A stretch of DNA of 64,000 nt from Adiantum capillus-veneris. Taxonomy: Eukaryota > Streptophyta > Polypodiopsida > Polypodiales > Pteridaceae. The first letter of the stretch is position 1; the number at the start of each line of letters is the position of its first letter. Both the position numbers and the translations under genes were made by a program. Positions 12,791-25,194 of this stretch are shown here, one piece after another. The notes under the pieces were generated by a model. That model did not search any database, was not told the DNA's origin, and saw only the letters and a list, made by a program, of their open reading frames with translations. The DNA is taken from contig CM043969.1 of assembly GCA_014529385.2 (NCBI GenBank), positions 33,990,446-34,054,445 of the forward strand, in the 5' to 3' direction.

Positions 12791-13560
12791 TAACAACTCC
12801 TACACAAGGAGGGTTGGACAACTTACCATATAGTAGTCCTCCCCAAATTTGATTTATTTACTAGATGCAAATAGCAAGTCTTGTGTGTGAGCCCAATTGA
12901 ACTAGCAAATAAGATGTCCTTTTAGCTTAATTGCTAGATGGAAGTAGCAATCTTAATTCCCAAGAAATTGCTATATAGCAATTTTTTATATTTACCAAAT
13001 AGAAGTAGCAAAATCATAGTCACCTCGAAATTCCCATATAGCAATTAGATATTGTTGCTAGGATAGAACAAACAACATTGTTGTTCCTATGCACTTACTA
13101 TATTGTAGTTACTCATAACTTACAACATGTAGTTTTAGCTCGTTTTTTTATATCCTTTGAAGAAATTTTTGAAGTTTGATTTTTGAAGTCTCACGATTGG
13201 AAATGAAACCTTGTGCTTTGTAGATTATTCAACGTGGAGTGCTTTCATTGTTGATAGAATAACAAAGTGATAGCTCTTATATTGACTAAGCAGTGGGTAC
13301 TTACTTCAATGTGATTTATTGAAACAATTCAAATTTCTAGCATTGGAGTTTGCATCAAGATTCAAGAGCTCATTGTCATTTAAATGATAGTTTTTGATGC
13401 CCTTCTGCCCTTCAAACCTTTTGTAGAAAGGGTTGACTCGTGAGGACGAACCCTTGCATTTGAAGGGATCAATCTGAATTTGCCTCTCAATTGTGAAGGA
13501 TGAAAATTTGTGCAATCCTTCATTAGAAGAGCTGGCCATCAAATTACCCTTCAAAAATTG
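12290..13560. other. Stretch with scattered CCCTTC motifs and homopolymer G tracts
   Basis: CCCTTC(A) recurs irregularly between 12,300 and 12,475 and again at 13,400-13,555. Runs of G occur near 12,540 and 12,705. No domain is recognised in the minus-strand frame at 13,306-13,554. Confidence 0.35.
12757..12788. repeat. (GA)n microsatellite
   Basis: About 16 GA units. Confidence 0.9.
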
Positions 13561-14937
13561 AATTTAAAGTTTACAATATCTTTAGTGATGGACCATGGTT
13601 TACAGGTGGGAAAATTACCAAAATACTCTTCTAATTTGTGAAAATTCCCAAAATACCCTTATATGATGTATCTATTTTGGTTGGATTGTTCAAGATTTTA
13701 TAATCTTTATTCCTTTTTGACAATTGAGATCCGTTTTTTAAGCTTAGCATGAAATTTGTCACAACTTACCTTGCAAAAATTGTAATTTCTTAGTGACCTT
13801 TGAACTTCGTTTGAAGTTAGTTTGTGGCCGTGGCTCGTGTGAACCCATCTATAGAATACAACCCCTAGCCTAAACTAAACTTTCATGACTCCTAGCTGCT
13901 CAATTGACTTCTCACGCAGGCTGCAAGCTGCAACACGCTCGCCACTCAGGCCTCAATACTCACATCCTCCCTATTGTCTCTGACTCTCTCCCCCTGCTGT
14001 GACGCTGTCCACTATTGACTCGTCGGATGATGCTACCGAATCTCGATTCAGACCTACTATAGCCTATGAGTCATGGTGATGTTGTCCACTATCCAGTGAT
14101 TAATCTGGACTCTGTTTGAGTCCTGAGTGTAGACCTTTGGACTCACCTCCATCTTCTACACCATGTCCACACCGGACCATGCTCAATTTTTTGATGATGT
14201 GTTAAGTGCCATAGTTTTGAGTGATCAGCATTACAAAGATGCCATGTGCGGTTTTAAAGTTATCTAGTTTACAAGGGAAATATTGTAAATTTTTGACAAA
14301 TTACATTGAATCAATTCGTTTATTTTAATCCAATATTCACTATATTTGTTGCTTTTCGTGTTGGTTTGTTCTCTCAAATGAAAACACACTACATTCTACA
14401 CTTCTATTCATTTTCCCAGGGGATTCACCATGGAAAACGTATCGCACCATGTAAGTGAAGGGGAGGGGGTTTCTTTTACAAGTTACATAAGCGTATAAGT
14501 TAGGGACAGGCCCCCAATATTTATCTCCCAAGCTTAAAAATAAGGGAGAGGGGTATCATATTTGGGGTGGGGGGGTGAGAAAAGAGGAAAATGAGAGGAA
14601 GTTTTTGTGTTTCAAAATCATGGCTTCCCAAAAGAGTCATCCCTTGAACTTGTGAGTCAATAGCTACAAAGATACATGCAAGAACTAACATTGTTTTGTA
14701 TCGATTGTTTTTTTGTGATAATAGTTCCTTTGTTGAGGGATGAAAGCTATAAAGAGTTTGTATAGATGTAAATTTACATGGAGAACCTAACACAACTTTA
14801 TAAACATGTTTTTTGAGTAATTTAGATGGGTCAAAATTGGATAAGCACCTAGAGTGTACGCTGATTGCACACATAGTTTGAAATTCAAACTAAGACACAT
14901 TGAGAATACATCTAGTTGTCAATAGAAGTGGTTCCTT
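13561..14937. other. Non-coding stretch
   Basis: No recognisable coding or RNA feature. Confidence 0.45.
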
Positions 14938-15375
14938 AGTATGTTGCCAATCACTATGCTACACACTCTTTGACTAGTTTTACTGAGTTAGATCATGTGA
15001 GACCTAAATTTTATAGGTAAGATAGGGGTATGATAGTTTTCTTCATTGATTGCCGTATAAGCGTAGAAAGGGGGACCATATTCCATAATATGATTCGTAT
15101 ATAGGGGTTTTATCAAAGTTGTTTGCTCGCAAGTGGAGTTTCATTTTGTATATAAAGTATGTTGCCAATCACTATGCTACACACTCTTTGACTAGTTTTA
15201 CTGAGTTAGATCATGTGAGACCTAAATTTTATAGGTAAGATAGGGGTATGATAGTTTTCTTCATTGATTGCCGTATAAGCGTAGAAAGGGGGACCATATT
15301 CCATAATATGATTCGTATATAGGGGTTTTATCAAAGTTGTTTGCTCGCAAGTGGAGTTTCATTTTGTATATAAAG
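14938..15375. repeat. Perfect 218 bp tandem duplication
   Basis: The segment starting at GTTGCCAATCACTATG (14,943) is repeated with a period of 218 bp (15,161). I could find no mismatch between the two copies. No coding content is seen, and perfect identity suggests a recent event. Confidence 0.95.
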
Positions 15376-16992
15376 TGAATCCCCCGGGTTCATTTGCAAT
15401 TCAACATGTATTTTTGCAAAAGCATATGCTTCTAAAATTTTCATGTTTTTACTAGTATACATAAAATAATGGGTCATTACATTCCATATGAAATATGTAT
15501 GAGGGGGGATGGCTCATTGCAAGAAATTCCATATCATGTCCGTATGTAGGGGGGTACGTTAGCATGCAAGATACTGGATATAGGGGGATTTCTTTAATTT
15601 GGATGCACACAGGTGACATCCCCATTACTAATATTGAATCCCCCGGGTCTCCATCATCTAGTGTGACTATGCAAGGTAAGGGTAGAGGATGGAAATGGGC
15701 AAGGTCCACTTGCAAGTCATCTCCGTAGACTACAATTATGATCCTTGTACCCTTAGATATGCATTGAAGAATCTTCACAATGAACTTTTAGGGCAAAGCC
15801 AAGCTCGCGACTTATCAAAACACTGAAAGGATCAAGTTAACTTTTACAATTCTTAGAATTTCCTTAAAGGTAGTGGGTTTTTAGATAAACCATATGGGAA
15901 AATTAGGAATCCTTTTGATACATAGGAAACATGCATCACCTTCATTGTCAGATGATCAACCCAAGGAGGCTAGGACCCAAAAAGAATAGGAGTCCAAAAA
16001 AAGAGCTAGTGTGAAAAACACAAAACTATGGCAGAAAACAAAGAAAATAGTGACTACCATGGGTTTTACAAGTCCAAATTTGTATTGAACTTCCCAAGTA
16101 AGCTTAAAATAGTGTTTAGATGCAAGTGCATTGGTCCCAAAAATGATGGATTGTGATCCATGTTCCTCCTCAAAATTTGGCTAACCACACAGACCTAACC
16201 CAAAGCATAAGTACATGGAAACCCCATGATATTTTCAAATTTGAACTCAAAAACCTCACTAAAATTCATTTTTTGGTTAAGGCTTTGAAAAATACAAAAT
16301 CTAGCTTAAAATCCAAACTAGTGATTCAAATTGCAAAAGCATTGCATCCTTATGACCGACTCATCATGCTAATCCAATCCCTATATTCCAAAGTGATTTT
16401 GGCAAACACTGATGGATCACAATCCATGTACCCTAATTCTAGAATATCTTGCTAGGCTCTACACAGCTTGTTCATCAGGCTATATCAAGTCTACTAGTGA
16501 CATTCAGTCAAGTTTAAATGAAAATTATACTAGTTATATCCATTTTTGTGTTATGGTCATCGAAGCCAAAAACAAATTCAATCACCTACTTGAGACAAGT
16601 TTTGAAAGCCTTTTGTACTAAATCTCTTGAAACTTTTAGGATGATTTAATGAAAGACTAGAGCTCAGAGGGAGTCGGAAGCAACTCCTACAAAGCCACAA
16701 ATATTTATCCAATGAAACATCCCACATATTAGATGAAGAACTACAAAAGAACCCCACACATATTTTTGTGGAAAAATTCTGAGACAAGGATGGAAATGTA
16801 GTGAGAGAAAACATCTTCCATTAAGAGTTGTTGCTACTAAACAAAAACAAGGAAGTACTTAAGGTAGTAAAGAAGATTCAGTTGGTGGACAAATACTTCA
16901 AATTGCCTCCATGGGGAATAGATTTCCAAATTTTGTATGAGTTAATGAGCTCCATCCAATACAATGGTAAGGCAATGTTGATGAGGCCACGG
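15376..16992. other. No recognisable gene; short anonymous frame cut by an LTR
   Basis: Mostly AT-rich DNA. A plus-strand frame at 16,828-17,037 (with LVDKYFKLPPWGIDF) has protein-like composition but no recognised family, and it runs into the LTR that begins at 16,993. It may be the end of a disrupted gene or of an older element. Confidence 0.3.
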
Positions 16993-18038
16993 TGTGAGGA
17001 AGTGTGCAGTGTGATTAGGAAAGCACTGGGCCTCTGACTGTGAGGGTTCGAAGCAAAGCAAATCAATAAAGATAATTTGAAGCAAAAAACACACATAAAA
17101 TAAGAAAAAATCCAGCCATGAAAGCTTCACTTTGAAAAAGAAACAAGATCAACTCAAAACCCTTCTATGTGTGAAGATTAGGTGTAGCCTCGCTTTCAAT
17201 TGTACAGATGCGCAATGCTCTTTTGCCCTAATCAAAACCATAGATCAATGCTTCAATTCTTCGTCTTGACCATTTAAAGGAAGCTTAAAAAATTCATTAG
17301 AGAAGCCTAAGTGGTTTCTTGAGGAGGGAAAACCCTAATTGGTAGCCTCACAACCTCGATCATTCAATGGAAGTAGCATGGGACTACACTAGGACCCTGG
17401 CTTGGAATGGCTGTATCTCCCTTGTTATATGTCCAAAAGATCTCATTATTGGCTCTATAAACTAAAATTCATCTTTATAAACAAGTTCACCATTGTTGAT
17501 GTGGCATTTTGAGCCTTGTTTTGCTATTTTTGAACAATTCTTGACCATTTTATGACCATTTTTAAGCCGCTTTTAGCCCAAAAATGCCCTTTTTTTCCCA
17601 TAAAATACCCAAACGACCTGGGAAAAATCCCTAAATTTGTGGAGAAATTATCTGGACTCAAATTTCATGCTAAAACTCATTTTTCCACTTGGAAAGCACT
17701 TTGGACACATCTTTTATGGCCACACACAAAATCTGCTATTTTTGGCCGAGATCATCGACATTGAACTTTCTATGCAAAACGAGTGCGCCGCTTTAAACAC
17801 TTGACATTTGTAAATTTACAAAGAAAATAAGGCATGTTTACATGTGATAAAACATGCAACAAGGCCATGTTCAGGGCCTCACTTTCTCAGTAAGGTATGT
17901 GCACGACTGTAATCGTGGCATTCGTTTTCGCGTATATCACACTATGTACATTGTATAATCTGGTCCCACACATCAAAAATAATTATGAGTGAGGTATATA
18001 CTTTGTTTTTTACATTATGTATATGCCACGGAATGACA
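16993..18038 (-). mobile_element. Gypsy LTR, family 1 (3' LTR of the minus-strand pol fragment)
   Basis: About 1,046 bp, bounded by TG...GACA and homologous over its length to 23,689-24,699 and in part to 60,371-61,199. The shared landmarks are the GGCTAGGAAAGC-like start, GTGTAGCCTCGC, AACCCTAAT, AGCCCAAAAATG and TATATCACACTATGTACATT. A purine-rich tract (minus strand AGAGGGGGTGGA) lies immediately beyond 18,038, as expected for a polypurine tract next to the 3' LTR of a minus-strand element. Confidence 0.8.
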
Positions 18039-19558
18039 TCCACCCCCTCTAAACCTGCACATCCACCGGTATGTGCCATACATATTTTTTCGCAGCAGGT
18101 TCAATCTTCATTTAAGTCAACATACATGTCAATCCAATTTTCATCTTTAATGAAGTCTAACATATCATCCTCTTGTCCTTCATCCTCATCCATAACACTC
18201 TCATCATGATCCTCATTTTGACCTTCTTTTGAGTCAAAGGGATCTCAATCACCTCTTCTTTTGAATAGCTTGATTCATTGCCTTGCAATGGGAATCTTCA
18301 TTTTTGTCCCATCTAGCTCATGCAAGGTTTAAGTCACATTCCCATATACATGCTTAATCACACAAGGACCAAACCATATCTTTAAAATATTTCTTATTAT
18401 TGAATGCTGGTTGTCAAGACTACTGTCATACACCAACACCCAATCGCCTTCCTCAATAGATATAGATATGACCATATGCCTCTTAACCCTTATTCTTTAA
18501 CCTTGCATCTTTCAATCATGCTATTGCAATCTAAATTTCTTGAGGCCTTCTTTCTAGTTTTTGTATGCTCAAAGCAAGAAGGTCTTCCCTATTCATTCCA
18601 TCTTCCCAAGGTAATACATTCCATGTGGGAGTTACATCCTCAATCATCATCACAGTCTTGTGACCATACATCAATCCAAAAGGCATATAACCAATAATTG
18701 AGCTACGAGTTTCACGATCAGCCCATAAAGCACAAGGAAATAACCTAGGTCACTCCCATTTTACCTTTGTAGGGACTTAGCCAAAGCTTTTATGATAGAA
18801 AGATGCGTACACTCTGATCTGACATTTCCTTTAAGATTGTATGTACTAGTGAGAGCAAGTTTAATGCCCAACCTAGAGAAAATTTTCCATGGCTTTGTCG
18901 GCATCTAACTCACCCATGTCTGCTGTTATTTTCAAAACATAGCCATAACGGCTAATCACATTGTCCAAGAGGAACTTACATATCCCTTCTGTGCTTTTTG
19001 TTCTTAAAGAACAACCTTCAACCTGGTTAGTTAAGTCTTCTCATTCAAGAACTATGTATCTCATTTTCCATAAGCCCAATGGCATTGTAACCAAATCTAC
19101 TACCCACATATATTGCATGGCCAATGGGTAAGTAGGGTGAAACCCATCACATTGAGGTACATTTGATAGGTTTCACAAGGCTCCACAAAGTGAGATACAT
19201 CTTTATACATACCTTTCCACCAATACCTCTCTTTCATTTTAGTAAAGGTGGACCAGACACATGTGTGCCCAACATAAAGAATCTCATGAAACATTTTCAT
19301 AAGCTCATTTTGAGTGTCCTTATCATTCACAACTCTCAACGGCATCCCATTTCTTTGTTTCGAATGCTTCCATAAGTACCCATCTTTTAAAAAGTATCCA
19401 TAGGCTTTTCTACAAATTCTTTTGAACTCTTGACCAATCCACGTTTCTTGCCTTGTCAAAGTGCTCAAATAGCGTCCAATGAGCAACCAATCACCTTCAT
19501 ATAGATCCTCTATAAATGAATCAAGCACATTTGGGAGGCAGACATGATCACCCTTGGT
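18039..19558 (-). pseudogene. Ty3/gypsy integrase and pol C-terminal remnant
   Basis: Reading down from 19,558, a frame contains LYEGDWLLIGRYLS, RRKAYGYFLKDGYLWKHPK-like residues, VGHTCVWSTFTKMKERYWWKGMYKDV and a Cys pair (CETYQMY). That is the HHCC/integrase N-terminal part of a Ty3-type pol. Lower down are degenerate pieces equivalent to the MYGQKPIMP region and an acidic C-terminus. Many stops are present. The frame is cut at 19,558 by the copia LTR. The same family occurs at 24.7-29.1 kb and 40.6-44.5 kb. Confidence 0.8.
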
Positions 19559-19744
19559 GTGAGTGTTGTACAAGAGCGCATGCATGCGAGTGTAGTACGT
19601 GAAGTGTAGTAAAGTAAGAGACAGTGTTTGGTGGAGCTCTCGGTGAGATGGTAACTGATCGATCCTTATTATGCCATATATCCAAAGAATAAGATAAGTG
19701 GTTAGTAATGATGGGAGGTTGGCCACTTAGCCTGAACCCTAACA
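19559..19744 (-). mobile_element. Copia LTR (3' LTR)
   Basis: A 186 bp segment starts TGTGAGTG and ends CCTAACA. It sits between the interrupted gypsy integrase frame and a copia polypurine tract (19,745-19,765, minus-strand CTAGTGGGAAATTG). Its ends match those of the nested copia element at 50,113. Confidence 0.75.
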
Positions 19745-19894
19745 ATTTCCCACTAGAAGGCCAACATGGCCCAAGTGGCCATAAGTGTAAGGGTTAGTCT
19801 GTACAATTATACAAGTGTGAAGAATGCCCATAGATTCACCCTATGCCCATCATATCTATTCAATGTGCAAACTGCTATGAGGATAGGCTCTTTG

Positions 19895-20685
19895 TCAGAG
19901 CTTCCGCTGGTTCTCGTGCGTGTGGACTTTGGCTAACTCAATGGGTTTGCTAGCCAAAATATCTCGTATCACATGATACGTGACCTCAATGTGTTTGGAT
20001 TTAGAATAAAACAAAGGGTTCTTTGCTAATGTAATCACACTCTGGTCACCATAATGTAACATTGGAGTCTGGTGTATACCAAGGTCTCGCACTAGATGAG
20101 ATAACCATATTTCTTCCTTGATGGCCTTGGAAACTGCAACATACTCAGCCTCAATGGTGGAAGACCAAGTGCAATTTTGTAGACATGATTTGCCGCTCCA
20201 ACAAACAAGAAAACATAGCCACATGTGGATCTCCTAGTGTCCACACAACTTGCATAATTACAATTAGTGTATCCAGCTATGGATGCATCACTGTTTCCAA
20301 AGTGTAAGCACTTGTTGGTTGAATCCTTGATGTATCTCAAGATATGCTTCACCGCTTTCCAATGATTTTTGCCTGGATTTTCCATATACCTATTGACCAC
20401 TCCCACTACAAATACAATGTCTGGTTGTGTGCTAACCATGGCGTACATGAGACTACCAACTACTAAAGAATATGACACCTTTTCCTTTTCTGCCTTCAAT
20501 TTAGGGCAATCATTCTTGCTAGATTTTACATATGCATCCATTAGGCTACTAAATGATTTCCCCCCTGTGCATGTTAATAAAATATTCCAAGACCTTGTGA
20601 ATATACTTTTCCTATGATAATTCAAGTATTCCACATTTATGATTTCTCTTGATATGCATACCAAGAAAATGATCAAATATTTCAT
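19895..20685 (-). pseudogene. Copia RNase H and RT C-terminal region
   Basis: The frame contains VGSLMYAM, TQPDIVFVVGVVNRYMENPGKNHWKAVKHILRY, then the tail STCGYVFLF, and in a second frame EAEYVAVSKAIKEEIWL and SKHIEVTYHVIRD. These are standard copia RNase H landmarks. One frame change separates the two halves near 20,160. Confidence 0.85.
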
Positions 20686-21260
20686 GAAAAACTACTTGCT
20701 TAAGGCATCCTTGAGAAGTGCAATCTCATCTTTGGACTTCCTGGCTATAAGCATATCATCCATGTACAAGATTAGAATGATGAGGGAACCATATTTCAAC
20801 CTCCTTGTGCATGAGCAGTGATCCTCTTGGTTCCATACATAACCTTGGAATTGCATTTAATAATCAAACTTGATGTACCACTACCACAATCCTTGATTTA
20901 GTCCATCCAAAGATTTCTTGAATATACACACAGTGACTAGTTCTACCTTTGTTGGCTTCTTAGGATTTATCTCAAAGACTTCTGGTTGCTTCATGTAGAC
21001 ATCTTCTTCAAGATCCCCGTGAAGAAACACCATTTTCACATCCACTTGGACCAACTCCATATCCTCTATGGCTACTAGACCAAAAACAAGATGAAGTGTA
21101 GTCATTTTGACCATTGGAGAAAAGATCTTATCAAAATCTATGCCTTTCTTCTACTTGAGTCCTTTAACAAACCAATCTAGCCTTATACTTAAGCTTGGGA
21201 TCTTCTGTCGTGTACTTCTTCTTGTACACCCATTTGCAAGGCAATGATTGTTTACCCTCT
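20686..21260 (-). pseudogene. Copia reverse transcriptase remnant
   Basis: The frame at 20,881-21,114 has LVQVDVKMVFLHGDLEEDVYM and a FKKSLDGLNQ block, which are copia RT motifs (usually QMDVKTAFLHGDL and LKKSLYGLKQ). The part corresponding to the YVDDM motif lies near 20,740-20,770 in broken frames. Confidence 0.8.
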
Positions 21261-21499
21261 CATAACTTTGTCAGTTCCCAAGTCTCATTGACTAAAATTT
21301 AGTTATACTCAAATTGCATAGCCTGTTCCCACTTCACACTATCGTTCATTTGAATAGGTTCTTTATAACAAGTGGCTCACCAAAGCCAGTAACTAACAAA
21401 TAGTTCAACCCTAGCTCAAAATGCTCAGGTGCACAAGATACACGAGTAGATATTCTAAGTGCATGATTAGTCAATTCCACTCTCTCTAGATCACGTTTG

Positions 21500-22144
21500 T
21501 AGTTGTACTAGCTGAAGGAGAATCACTAGCATGTCCAACATTCTGCATAAGTGGTAGTTAGGCAACATCCTCAAATTTTCCTTTGCAATATTCAATCTCT
21601 TTCACTGCTATCTATGCATCTTAGACTCATTGAATATCACCTGTGAGCTGCATATAACCTTCTTCGATTCCTAGTGTGAGAGACAATATCCCATCTCTTC
21701 GTCTACACCATATCCAATGAAGATGCACTTATGTGAATTGGGATCTACATTTTGTCGAAGCTCTTTTGGCACATGTGAGAATGCCTCACACCCAATTACA
21801 TGTAATCTATTGTAATTGGGCTATTTTTCCGTCCACATCCCTTGTAGAATCTTATATTTTGATGGTGTACTAGGTGACCGGTTTATCAAGTAGACAACTG
21901 TCACAATAGATTCCTCCCAAAACTCGCAAGGTAAAGTGGCCATAGAAAACATATAAGTGACCCATTCCTGCATAGTTTTATTCATCCTTTTTGTCACACT
22001 GGTTTGAGTAGGTGTGTAAGGCATGGTGAACTGTCTTCTAATGCCACATTTACTACATAAATCCTTGAACTCAGAGAAGATATACTCGACTCCATTGTTA
22101 GTTTGCAAAGATGTAATCTTTCTACCTGATTGGTTTTTAACCAT
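21500..22144 (-). pseudogene. Copia integrase remnant
   Basis: The frame at 21,821-22,144 contains TNNGVEYIFSEF, CGIRRQFTMPYTPTQ and ATLPCEFWEESIVTVVYLINRSP, which correspond to the D and E regions of the copia integrase core. In place of the usual GVAER it reads SVTKR. Confidence 0.85.
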
Positions 22145-22247
22145 TGCTAAGAAACTTTAAAAGACACTAAAGATTTTGCTCTTCCACTTCAAGAGATAAA
22201 CCCGCATGTTTCTAGTAGACTCATCGATGAATGTTAGGACACATAAT

Positions 22248-22285
22248 GCCCCCCGCCCCCCCCCCCCCCCCCCCGCCCCCCCCCA
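22248..22285. repeat. Poly(C) tract inside the copia integrase region
   Basis: About 37 bases of nearly pure C with a few G interruptions. It may be a mutational or assembly-sensitive tract. Confidence 0.85.
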
Positions 22286-22514
22286 AGAGACTTAGCATGC
22301 ATATGTCTGCATAAGTCGCTATGAACGAGATCTAGAGGACTTCTTAACTCCTTGTCTAAGTTTGTTTCCATAAATTCAATCATCACATAAAGAAAAATTA
22401 GATTAGTCTAGCACGGGGATATAACCACAATGCTACAGTATCTTCATTCATTTTTGACTCATATGTCCTAGCCGGCTATGCCACAACTTTGTAGATGGCA
22501 GCTCGGCTACACAA

Positions 22515-22950
22515 TTACAATTCTCTTGCACTAATGAGATTGAACACATACTTTTGGCCTTTAAGCATGACCAAGTTTCCTTTCTTGATTATCCAAGGAC
22601 CATGTGAAAAAATAGTAATGTAGCCCAAATAATCTAATTGCCCAACATACATGAAACGCTTTGTCAATTTGGGTACATGTCTGACATTTTGCAGCATAAA
22701 CTCAGTGCCATTACGCATACAAAGTTTTATGGCCCCAATATTACATACATCAAGCTCATAAAAACTCCCCAGCTTCACTATACCATGTGTAGAAATATAT
22801 GTGGAGAACCACTCCTTATGAGGGAACAATGCATCAAAAATCAAATTAGAGGTGAAGATTAGCACATCTAATAGCTTTAGTACATCGATAACAATTGTAA
22901 TAGCAGGAGACTCAACAAAAATCAGTTCTTCTATCTTCACAATGCTCTGA
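22515..22950 (-). pseudogene. Copia protease to GAG-pre-integrase region
   Basis: The frame has FPHKEWFSTY, DVCNIGAIKLCMRNG, LQNVRHVPKLTKRFMYVGQLD and LVMLKGQKY, which match the post-protease and GAG-pre-integrase segment of copia polyproteins. Confidence 0.75.
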
Positions 22951-23011
22951 GGAGTGTCAAAATTTTCCTTTTATTTTCCCTTTTCATGCTGGAATACACG
23001 ACAATCTTTCT

Positions 23012-23684
23012 TTACATGTTCCTTTTTTTATGGCAGTGATAGCATTCAACATTTTTCATGTTTCTTCCACGACTCTTGGTACAATTGTTCCTGCAATCCT
23101 GAGAATGATTGTGAGCCCAACCATGTTGACTTTGCTTGTCACAACTGCCACTAGCCATATACACATTACCATGCCCACTTGTATCAGGCGACTGGCGTCG
23201 AATGTCCTCAGTGAGCAACGAGCTAGTAACATCACTGAAAACAAGATTACCTTTAGGGACAAAGTTAGTTATGGCTATATTGAATATATCCCATGACAAT
23301 GGCAACGAACATAGCAAGAAGATGTCCTTCATCTTATCATTAAAGTTAAGACCTTTGGAAGTAAGTTGCAAAAATACATTGCTGAACTCATTCAAACGAG
23401 AGCTAATGCTACTATCTTCTTTTATGTTCATGTGCATAAGTTTCTTCATAAGAAAAACCTTATTCGAGGCATTTTTCCCATCCCCATGCTACACACAAAG
23501 CATCCCATAAATCTTTGGCATTGGTCTTATCCATTATTGTGAAGTAAATGGATTCACCAAGGTGCAGGCAAATGGTCACCATAGCACGCTTATTCAAATA
23601 TTTCCATTCATCATCAATGGAAGCATTCTCTTTTATCTCACAAAAATGTGCTATCAATCCCTTATTGATCAACACATCTTGCAT
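23012..23684 (-). pseudogene. Copia gag
   Basis: One frame contains NAKDLWDALC and a second contains SSRLNEFSNVFLQLTSKG, LCSLPLSWDIF and a truncated zinc-knuckle start (VECYHCHKKRNM). This is the usual copia gag order. The start lies at the junction with the gypsy LTR and its first residues are lost. Confidence 0.8.
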
Positions 23685-23688
23685 ACAT

Positions 23689-24699
23689 TGTCAAAAGTGC
23701 GCAGTGCGGCTAGGAAAGCGCCGAGCCTTTGACTGTGAGGATCCATAGCAAAAGCAGGCGAGTTGTGGAAGATTTGAAGCTAAACACGCACTCAAAAAGA
23801 ACAAAAATCCAGCCATGAAATCTCCTCTTTGAAAACTAACCAATATCAACTCAAAACACTTGTGTGTGTGATGATTTGGTGTAGCCTCGCTCCCAATTGC
23901 ACACTTGTAGTGCTCTTTCGCCCTGATAAAAACCCTAAACAAACGCTTCAATTCTCCATTGTAGCCATTTCATGGAAGCTTAAAAACTTTATTTTACATT
24001 CCAGAATAGGTATTTGAAGAGAGGAAACCCTAATGGTGGCCTCAAAGCCTCGATACAGGGTTGAAACAACACGGGACTGCACTAGCAGACCATAGGTGCA
24101 TGCTTGTATCCCTTCACAGAGGAGCTCAAAGTGCTGATACTGTTCTTGTGAAATTTTCCTTCAGCCCTCATAGTCTCAGAACCATGAGTGATGTGGAGTT
24201 TTGAGCCATTTTTAGACCATGTTTTGGTCCTTTTTAGCCCAAAAATGTCCTTTTTAACCTGTAAAGAGTCCAAACAAGGTGGTAAAAATCCCTAAAATTG
24301 TGGAATAATCCATTGGGCTTAAATTTCATCTTGAACCTCACTTTTATACTTGGCAAGAACTCTGGACGCATCTCTTACGCCCATGCATAAAACCTACTAT
24401 TTTTGGTCGAGATCGCCCGCATTGAACTTTCTAGGCAAAAATGAACGTGTCACGTCGATACACTTGACATTTTTACATATATAAAACAAAATAGGCATAT
24501 ATCCTTGTGAAAAAACATTCCATAGTGCCATGCCTAGGTCCGCGCTGCCCCGTCAAGGTATATACGGAACTGCAACCGTGGCATCTATTTTTGCATATAT
24601 CACACTATGTACATTATAGCATTCGGTCCCACATAACAAAAGAATTGAGAGTGAGGTAGATATTTTTGTTTCACATTATGTATGTGCCACAACATGACA
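23689..24699 (-). mobile_element. Gypsy LTR, family 1 (3' LTR of gypsy A)
   Basis: About 1,011 bp, starting TGTCAAAAG and ending CATGACA on the plus strand. It is homologous to 16,993-18,038. The minus-strand polypurine tract TTTAGAAGGGGTGGA lies at 24,700-24,714, directly outside. Confidence 0.85.
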
Positions 24700-25194
24700 T
24701 CCACCCCTTCTAAACTTGCAGATGTTATGTAGGTGCAGTCTTTATTTAAGTCAACATACATATCGGGTGCATCATCATCTCTTTCTTCATCCTCATCCAT
24801 AACATGTTCATCAGAGCCTTCATTTTGACTTTCTTGTGAAATAAAGAGGTTTGTATCGCCTCTTCCTTTGAATAGCTTGATTCTTTTCCCTGCAATGGGA
24901 GTTTTCATTCTTGTGCCATCCAACTCATGCAAGGTATAAGTTGCATTCTTGTGTACACCTGCTTAACCACATAAGAACCAAACCATTTTTTTGCAAGATT
25001 TCTCATTTTTGAATGTTTCTTATCAAGACTATTGTCATACACCAACACCCAATCAGCTTCCTCAATAGCTCTAGGTCTGAGCCTGTGCTGTTTATCAAAT
25101 CCGACCTTATTCTATAATCTTGCATCTTTGCTTCTAAAATCTCAATACCTTGAGGCCTTCTTTCTAATTTCTATATGTGTAAATCAAGAAGGTA

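Larger units (their letters stand above)
19745..23688 (-). mobile_element. Ty1/copia element body, decayed, 5' end lost
   Basis: The minus-strand domains occur in the copia order gag, protease/GAG-pre-integrase, integrase, reverse transcriptase, RNase H, then PPT and 3' LTR. The 5' LTR is missing because the gag start abuts the gypsy LTR at 23,689. Frames are broken repeatedly. It is inserted into, or joined to, the gypsy pol fragment ending at 19,558. Confidence 0.85.
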
